This document shows, one piece after another, positions 7,170 to 12,116 of a stretch of 12,116 nucleotides of DNA (its first letter is position 1; each line of letters begins with the position of its first letter). This DNA comes from Alphaproteobacteria bacterium. Lineage in GTDB: Bacteria > Pseudomonadota > Alphaproteobacteria > Puniceispirillales > UBA1172. The DNA lies in the NCBI GenBank assembly GCA_021296375.1, contig JAGWAQ010000035.1:1-12116 (forward strand), read 5' to 3'. The position numbers and the translations under genes were made by a program. The notes under the pieces were generated by a model. That model worked only from the letters and a program-made list of their open reading frames with translations. It was not told the DNA's origin and made no database searches.

Positions 7170-7208
7170 AAAAGCCGCCCTCGGTTTCCCCCGAGTGGCG
7201 GCTTTTTT
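7170..7208. terminator. Strong, potentially bidirectional terminator between convergent fhs and soxG
   Basis: A long hairpin forms from AAAAGCCGCC (7170-7179) and GGCGGCTTTT (7197-7206), extended inward by CTCGG/CCGAG with a TTTCCC loop and a single unpaired T at 7196. T residues continue to 7208 for the plus-strand transcript. On the minus strand four T residues follow the stem, so it can also end the sox operon, whose last stop lies at 7249-7251. Confidence 0.92.
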
Positions 7209-7248
7209 ATGTCAGGATCACCCCCCGCAAAAGCCGTAAGAAGAGGCG

Positions 7249-7824
7249 TCAATAAACAGATGACGTCATCGCCGTGGTGATGGCGTGGTGAAGCGAAGCG
7301 GCGCTCGACCGAGGCCCGATCACATGGAGTTTCGTCCTGCCAAGACGCACCAGAAACGCCCCGATATGTTCAATGGAACTGCGGGTCGCGCAACCTGCCG
7401 TCAACCGCCGTGGATCAACCGCGCAAAGCAGGGAACATAAACGGTCAATTTGCGGGCCGGTGATTTCAAACCGGCACCAGGCGTCGGATTGATCGGTGAG
7501 TGACGCCTTGCCGCCAAATTCAGCCGCCAGTGATGTGGTGATGTCATCCCGGCTTTTCATCGGGGCATCGAGCATCCATTGCGCGGGCGCCATCCAGATC
7601 GCGGCTGATTTGCTCTTCGTCATCGCGCCACCAAAATGGCCCGCTTGCGGCGTCGGGGCATCGATTAACTTTGCCAATATTTTTGCCACCGCCTTGTCCT
7701 GACCTTTGCGGGCCGCGACCGAAACAAGGGCGCGGTCAACCACTTCACGCATGGTGAAACCGTTGATTTCATCAACCACAGGGGCGGATGCCCCAAGGGG
7801 GGTGACTGCCTTTAAACTATGCAC
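7249..7824 (-). CDS. soxG: Sarcosine oxidase subunit gamma
   Basis: This is the small, structural gamma subunit of heterotetrameric sarcosine oxidase, with a fold related to the aminomethyltransferase GcvT. It has 191 residues from the chosen start, a normal length. I recognise it by position as the last gene of a B-D-A-G operon and by segments such as REVVDRALVSVAARKG, WMAPAQWMLDAP, and GPQIDRLCSLLCAVDPRRL followed by RSSIEHIGAFLVRLG. The frame is open to an ATG at 7884, but that would overlap soxA by 68 bp. The GTG at 7824 has AAGGAGAG (7839-7832) at a 7-9 nt spacer and gives a start HSLKAVTPLG. With this start it overlaps the soxA stop by 8 bp, which indicates translational coupling. Confidence 0.88.
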   Translation of the reverse strand: MHSLKAVTPLGASAPVVDEINGFTMREVVDRALVSVAARKGQDKAVAKILAKLIDAPTPQAGHFGGAMTKSKSAAIWMAPAQWMLDAPMKSRDDITTSLAAEFGGKASLTDQSDAWCRFEITGPQIDRLCSLLCAVDPRRLTAGCATRSSIEHIGAFLVRLGRTKLHVIGPRSSAASLHHAITTAMTSSVY

Positions 7825-10768
7825 GGAGCCGCTCTCCTTTCGGGTCAATGAAATGAGCTGAGGTGACTTCAACATCATGCTCAACCCCCGTCAACGGGCT
7901 GACAAGACGGATGATCTCACCCATCCGCTGATCGCCGGATTTAAGATACCCCAAGGCGATGTGATGCCCATGACTGGGGGAATAACAGGCAGAGGTGACA
8001 TAGCCCTGGTCATGCTTCGCGTCAACACGGGTGCCGGCGGTCATCAGATGCGCGCCCGCAGGCACGGGGTTATTCGGCTCGCAAGGCTTCAGCCCCACCA
8101 GACGCAAGCCATCATCAGCCATCAGCCCTTCACGGCGGGACAAGGTCGCGCCAATGAAATCTTTTGTTTCCGATACCATCCGCCCGAGGCCAAGGTTAAG
8201 CGCGGTGGTGGTGCCGTTCAGTTCATTGGCGGTGGCATGGCCTTTTTCGATCCGCATCACCCCAAGGGCTTCCGTGCCATAGGGGCAGACGCCAAATTCT
8301 TCACCAGCTTCCATCAGGGCGCGGATCATGGCATCGCCATAACGGGTGGGGACGGCGATTTCATACGCCAGCTCACCTGAGAAGGAAATACGGAACAGCC
8401 GCGCGTTTAGCCCGCCACAAACCGTGATGTTGCCGCAGGCCATGAACGGAAAACCAGCGTTGCTGATGTCATGGTCAGGGTCGACGATTTTTTCGAGCAG
8501 CTTGCGGGAGTTTGGCCCCGCGACGGCGAATTGCGCCCAGGATTCCGTCGTTGAAATGATCTGCACATCAAGGTCAGGCCACAGCACCTGTCGAACAAAT
8601 TCCATATGCCGATAAACGCCAACCGCATTGGCCGTGGTGGTGGTGACAATGAAGTGATCTTCCGCCATACGGGCGGCGGTGCCATCATCCATGACGATCC
8701 CGTCTTCACGCAGCATCAACCCGTAGCGCGTCTTGCCGACCGCCAGTTTGGCAAAGCCGTTGCAATAGATGCGGTTCAGGAAGGTCGCGGCATCCTTGCC
8801 CTGAACATCGATCTTGCCCAGGGTGGTGACATCACAGACCCCGACCGAACCACGGGTGGTGATGACTTCACGGTCAACGGACTCACGCCAGTGGGTCTCG
8901 CCTTCTTTCGGGAACCATTGCGCGCGCAGCCACATTCCGGCTTCGACAAACACCGCCCCCTGCTCTTCGGCCCAGTTGTGACTTGGGGTTTTGCGCACCG
9001 GCCGGAACTCTTGATCACGCGACCGTCCGGCAAAAACCCCAATGGCGGTAGGGGTGTAAGGCGGCCGATAAATGGTCGTCCCGACTTCCGGGATCGATTT
9101 GCCCGCCAGCTCTGCCATAATCGCAAGGCCACCGACATTTGACGTCTTGCCCTGATCCGTCGCCATGCCGAGGGTGGTGTAGCGCTTCAGGTGTTCAACC
9201 GAACGGAAGTTTTCCTGATGGGCAAGGGTAATGTCTTTGACGGTGACGTCATTTTGCTGGTCAAGCCAGCCGCGCTGGGTGCCTTCAACGAACCAGAACG
9301 CGGAAACATCCGCGCTTTCATCGGACGCTTGCGGCAGATCAGCCTTAACCGCTTTATGCCCGAGATCGGTGGTGATGGTGGCGGCGATAGCGGCGGCCTC
9401 GGCCATGGCTGCTGATGTCGTCATCTGGCCATTGGCCGCCCCGGCCACAACCATCCCTTTCGGCAAATCACCTGACGGCACGAACGCCGCCAGCCGGTCA
9501 TCCCATTGCGGGCGGCCGCGCATATGACAGCTCAGATGCACATTCGGGTTCCAGCCGCCGGACACCCCAAGGGCATCAACATCAAAAGACCGCACCCCTT
9601 TGGCGGTGGTCACGTCAATGGATTTCACCCCGAGGCGGCCTTTGGTGTTGGTGACAGTGGCACCGGTCAGCACTTCGTAATCGGTGCTGGCGGGGGCATG
9701 GTCACGGGTGTCAATAACAGCGGCGATCGCAACCCCTTTGCGATGCAGGTCACGGGCGGTGCGATGGGCATCATCATTATTGGCGAAAATCGCCACCTTC
9801 TGCCCCGCCGCGCTGGCCCAGCGGTTGGCGTAAGCGCGCATCGCCCCCGCCAGCATGATCCCCGGCCGGTCGTTATTTTCAAACGCGATGGACCGTTCAA
9901 TCGCGCCGCCGCAAAGCAGGGCGGATTTCGTGTATGTGCGCCACAGGCGTTGCCGCGGCTGGCCGTCAACCGGCGCCGCCAGATGGTCCGCCACGCGTTC
10001 CACCAATCCATAAATCCCGTGGTCAAAGGCGCCGATCACCGTTGTCCGCATCATCAGCCTGACGTTCGGCATGGCGGCAAGTTCTGCGGTGGCGCGGGCG
10101 GCCCATTCCGAGCCGCCGTCATCCCCCAGGCTGTGGGTTTCGGCATTCAGCCGTCCGCCAGCCAGGAAATCCTCATCCGCCAGCACAACATCAACACCCG
10201 ACCGGCCTGCCGTCAGGGCAGCGGCAAGCCCCGCGGGCCCAGCGCCAATAATCAGAAGATCGCAATGCAGGAAGCCTTTGTCATAACAGTCGGGGTCAGG
10301 CTCAACACTGGCGCGGCCCAACCCTGCCGCATGGCGGATCACGGGTTCATAAAGCTTTTCCCAAAACGCCGCTGGCCACATGAAGGTTTTGTAATAAAAA
10401 CCGGCGGTCAGAAAATTCGACAACCGGTCATTGATCGCCATCATATCAAAGCCGAGCGACGGAAACCGGTTTTGCGAACGCGCCGTCAAGCCGTCATAAA
10501 GTTCGGCGACGGTGGCTCGTGTATTGGGTTCCCGGCGGGCGCCTTCGCGCAATTCGACGATCGCGTTGGGTTCTTCTGACCCTGCCGTCAACGGCCCCCG
10601 CGGGCGGTGGTATTTGAACGACCGCCCCATCAGCTTGACGCCATTGGCAAGCAGGGCCGAGGCAAGGGTATCGCCGTCAAAACCTGACATCACCTTGCCG
10701 TCAAAGCTGAAGGAAAGCGGCTTGCGGCGATTGATCATCCCGCCTTTAAGTCTGTTGCTGGCGGTCAT
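7817..10768 (-). CDS. soxA: Sarcosine oxidase subunit alpha
   Basis: The large subunit of heterotetrameric sarcosine oxidase, 983 residues, normal for the family. Residues about 12-100 form the N-terminal 2Fe-2S-ferredoxin-like domain, without iron-sulfur cysteines as is usual in SoxA. A Rossmann domain with DLLIIGAGPAGLAAAL (170-185) binds a dinucleotide, NAD+ in characterised enzymes. The segment SVEHLKRYTTLGMATDQGKT (523-542) is characteristic. From about 600 to the end is a GcvT-like folate-binding domain, with RGSVGVCDVTTLGKIDVQG (639-657) and RISFSGELAYEI (793-804). This domain transfers the methyl-derived carbon to tetrahydrofolate as 5,10-methylenetetrahydrofolate. The start overlaps the soxD stop by 4 bp (ATGA), so translation is probably coupled. 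An ATG further in, at residue 11, is possible but less favoured by the overlap. Confidence 0.97.
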   Translation of the reverse strand: MTASNRLKGGMINRRKPLSFSFDGKVMSGFDGDTLASALLANGVKLMGRSFKYHRPRGPLTAGSEEPNAIVELREGARREPNTRATVAELYDGLTARSQNRFPSLGFDMMAINDRLSNFLTAGFYYKTFMWPAAFWEKLYEPVIRHAAGLGRASVEPDPDCYDKGFLHCDLLIIGAGPAGLAAALTAGRSGVDVVLADEDFLAGGRLNAETHSLGDDGGSEWAARATAELAAMPNVRLMMRTTVIGAFDHGIYGLVERVADHLAAPVDGQPRQRLWRTYTKSALLCGGAIERSIAFENNDRPGIMLAGAMRAYANRWASAAGQKVAIFANNDDAHRTARDLHRKGVAIAAVIDTRDHAPASTDYEVLTGATVTNTKGRLGVKSIDVTTAKGVRSFDVDALGVSGGWNPNVHLSCHMRGRPQWDDRLAAFVPSGDLPKGMVVAGAANGQMTTSAAMAEAAAIAATITTDLGHKAVKADLPQASDESADVSAFWFVEGTQRGWLDQQNDVTVKDITLAHQENFRSVEHLKRYTTLGMATDQGKTSNVGGLAIMAELAGKSIPEVGTTIYRPPYTPTAIGVFAGRSRDQEFRPVRKTPSHNWAEEQGAVFVEAGMWLRAQWFPKEGETHWRESVDREVITTRGSVGVCDVTTLGKIDVQGKDAATFLNRIYCNGFAKLAVGKTRYGLMLREDGIVMDDGTAARMAEDHFIVTTTTANAVGVYRHMEFVRQVLWPDLDVQIISTTESWAQFAVAGPNSRKLLEKIVDPDHDISNAGFPFMACGNITVCGGLNARLFRISFSGELAYEIAVPTRYGDAMIRALMEAGEEFGVCPYGTEALGVMRIEKGHATANELNGTTTALNLGLGRMVSETKDFIGATLSRREGLMADDGLRLVGLKPCEPNNPVPAGAHLMTAGTRVDAKHDQGYVTSACYSPSHGHHIALGYLKSGDQRMGEIIRLVSPLTGVEHDVEVTSAHFIDPKGERLRA
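7832..7839 (-). promoter_or_regulatory. Ribosome binding site that decides the soxG GTG start
   Basis: On the minus strand AAGGAGAG lies inside the end of soxA, 7-9 nt before GTG at 7824. It is a much better site than anything ahead of the alternative ATG at 7884, so the shorter soxG product is preferred. Confidence 0.7.
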
Positions 10769-11079
10769 GATGAACGTCCTCTTGCCCGCGCGACATCACA
10801 GGCGAGCTCAACAGCGGTAATCTCATGGGTGGTGGTGTCGCGGGTGACCACCAGCCAGGACCGGTCGCCCTGCTCATGGAACCACAATTCCTGATGACGC
10901 CCGGCGGGGTTATCCCGCAGATAGCCGTATTCGTAAAATGCCCTGGCCGTCTCTTTGGCGGTATCTTTAGCCCTGCCGTCTTTGGTCATGCCATCGGGGC
11001 GCATCATCAGGCTGGCGTCCCCCATATACGTGAATTCAGCCGAATCTCGCGGCCCAAGGAGAGGATGGTCAATAATCAT
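10765..11079 (-). CDS. soxD: Sarcosine oxidase subunit delta, variant lacking the usual zinc-site cysteines
   Basis: This small subunit has 104 residues and sits between soxB and soxA, the standard SoxD position. YGYLRDNPAGRHQELWFHEQ and DRSWLVVTRDTTTHEITAV match the SoxD core (RDNPxGxHxExWxH, then RW/SW and RDTxTHEI). In characterised SoxD a zinc ion is held by a CPxCG pair near the N-terminus plus a histidine and a further cysteine. Here the N-terminus reads MIIDHPLLGPRDSAEF, with HPLLG in place of CPxCG, and HEQGDRSW has no cysteine. The only cysteine is in ELACDVARA near the end. The zinc site thus appears lost, while the fold-defining regions remain. The ATG at 11079 has AAGGA at a 7-nt spacer and lies 28 bp after the soxB stop. 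Confidence 0.92.
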   Translation of the reverse strand: MIIDHPLLGPRDSAEFTYMGDASLMMRPDGMTKDGRAKDTAKETARAFYEYGYLRDNPAGRHQELWFHEQGDRSWLVVTRDTTTHEITAVELACDVARARGRSS

Positions 11080-11107
11080 CGCGCGGTATCCTTACTGCCG
11101 GTTGGCG

Positions 11108-12116
11108 TTAATGCAGGTTGGGCTGGTTGCCCATGCCTTTTTCATCGCTCATCAGGCCTTTTTCAAACCGGTCGAAACGGTAATCCCTGGCCACCTCATG
11201 GGGCGTGTCTGTCGCCAGCAAATGGGCATAGCACCAGCCCGACGCCGGCGTTGCCTTAAACCCGCCATAGCACCAGCCGCCATTAAAATAGAGTCCTTTG
11301 ATGGCGGTCTTATCAATAATCGGTGAGCCGTCCATGGACATATCCATGATCCCCCCCCACATCCGCAGGAGCCGCACCCGCCCCAGCATCGGGAAAATCG
11401 CCATGCCGCCTTCGCAAACATCTTCCACCACCGGCAGGTTGCCGCGCTGGGCGTAGGAATTGTAGCCGTCGATATCGCCGCCAAACACCAGCCCGCCTTT
11501 ATCGGACTGGCTGACGTAAAAATGCCCGGCGCCAAAAGTCATCACCCCGGGGATGAGCGGCTTCAGCCCCTCTGACACAAACGCCTGCAGCACATGGCTT
11601 TCGATCGGCAGGCGCATGCCGGCTTTTTCCATCACCCGGCTGGATGAACCGGCGACACAACTGGCGATCTTGCCAGCAGAGATCTTGCCGCGGGTGGTCT
11701 CAACCCCCGTGCAGACCCCGCCTTTAATGGTAAAGCCTGTGACTTCGCAATTCTGGATAATATCAACCCCAAGGTCACTGGCGCCGCGGGCATAGCCCCA
11801 GGCGACGGCGTCATGACGAACCGTGCCGCCGCGATGTTGCGCCAGCCCCCCCTTGATGGGGAAACGGGCGTTTTCCGTATTCAAATAAGGATAGCGTTTG
11901 AGAATTTGTTCCGTTGACAGAAGTTCCGCATCAGCGCCATTGAGGATCATGGCATTGCCGCGGCGGATGTAAGCGTCACGCTGGGCATCGGAATGAAACA
12001 GGTTCAGGATTCCGCGCTGGCTGACCATGGCGTTGTAATTGAGATCCTGCTCAAGCCCTTCCCACAGCTTTAAGGAATGTTCGTAGAACGGCTCATTGCC
12101 ATCGAGCAGATAATTG
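11108..12116 (-). CDS. soxB: Sarcosine oxidase subunit beta, 5' end beyond the window
   Basis: The beta subunit carries the catalytic flavin site that oxidises sarcosine to the imine, with O2 as acceptor. In characterised enzymes it holds FAD noncovalently and FMN covalently on a histidine. Here 335 residues to the TAA stop are visible. They begin NYLLDGNEPFYEHSLKLWEG, so roughly the first 80 residues, including the N-terminal GxGxxG motif, lie outside. Family segments include LEQDLNYNAMVSQRGILNLF, HRGGTVRHDAVAWGYARGA (its histidine is a candidate for the FMN attachment site, by inference), VLQAFVSEGLKPLIPG, GHFYVSQSDKGGLVFGGDID and GWCYGGFKATPASGWCYAHL near the C-terminus. The frame is open to the edge, so the ATG at 12028 is internal, not the start. 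It is the first gene of the visible soxBDAG operon. Confidence 0.97.
   Translation of the reverse strand, partial: NYLLDGNEPFYEHSLKLWEGLEQDLNYNAMVSQRGILNLFHSDAQRDAYIRRGNAMILNGADAELLSTEQILKRYPYLNTENARFPIKGGLAQHRGGTVRHDAVAWGYARGASDLGVDIIQNCEVTGFTIKGGVCTGVETTRGKISAGKIASCVAGSSSRVMEKAGMRLPIESHVLQAFVSEGLKPLIPGVMTFGAGHFYVSQSDKGGLVFGGDIDGYNSYAQRGNLPVVEDVCEGGMAIFPMLGRVRLLRMWGGIMDMSMDGSPIIDKTAIKGLYFNGGWCYGGFKATPASGWCYAHLLATDTPHEVARDYRFDRFEKGLMSDEKGMGNQPNLH

Noticed and set aside
7249..7884. Longer soxG starting at ATG 7884
   Set aside because: It would overlap soxA by 68 bp and adds residues not expected at the SoxG N-terminus. GTG at 7824 has a strong ribosome binding site at good spacing.
9506..10579. 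Plus-strand frame of 357 codons inside soxA
   Set aside because: It is antisense to soxA, whose domains are unambiguous, and it has no family motifs or plausible start region.
11108..12028. soxB starting at ATG 12028
   Set aside because: The frame stays open to the window edge with typical SoxB sequence upstream of that methionine, so it is an internal residue.

Overview
This 12.1 kb window looks like the chromosome of a marine-type, methylated-amine-using alphaproteobacterium. That assignment is inference from the moderately high GC content, tightly packed short-gap operons, and the combination of a four-subunit sarcosine oxidase operon with formate-tetrahydrofolate ligase. No rRNA, tRNA, CRISPR array, insertion sequence or phage gene was seen.

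Left part (1-5223). The 5' portion of a flavin-dependent monooxygenase-like gene (FAD/NAD(P)-binding, CzcO/YUCCA type) runs leftward and off the window edge. A divergent spacer of about 230 bp follows. It holds a degenerate five-copy 12-bp tandem repeat, a short perfect inverted repeat and weak promoter candidates. Rightward from there is a three-gene operon: an acyl-CoA dehydrogenase, an exported DUF1800-family protein with an unusually long internal segment, and a Tat-type exported DUF1501-family protein. The last two genes overlap by ATGA. The operon ends at a rho-independent terminator near 5245-5266.

Middle (5224-7248). A 250-bp leader with short direct repeats and a hairpin precedes a full-length formate-tetrahydrofolate ligase gene (fhs/ftfL). 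That gene ends at a strong hairpin that can work in both directions and separates it from the convergent right-hand operon.

Right part (7249-12116). On the minus strand is a heterotetrameric sarcosine oxidase operon in the order soxB (5' end beyond the window), soxD, soxA, soxG. The genes are spaced by 28 bp or overlap by 4 and 8 bp. Sarcosine oxidase demethylates sarcosine to glycine and loads the released carbon onto tetrahydrofolate. Formate-tetrahydrofolate ligase joins formate to the 10-formyl-tetrahydrofolate pool. The two convergent units therefore plausibly serve the same one-carbon metabolism.

The strongest oddities are a SoxD that lacks all the cysteines expected for its zinc site, the extra domain-sized segment inside the DUF1800 protein, and the 12-bp tandem repeat in the divergent promoter region. 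I found no clear evidence of a wholly new multi-gene system. The nearest candidate is the acyl-CoA dehydrogenase/DUF1800/DUF1501 operon, whose combined role is unknown.
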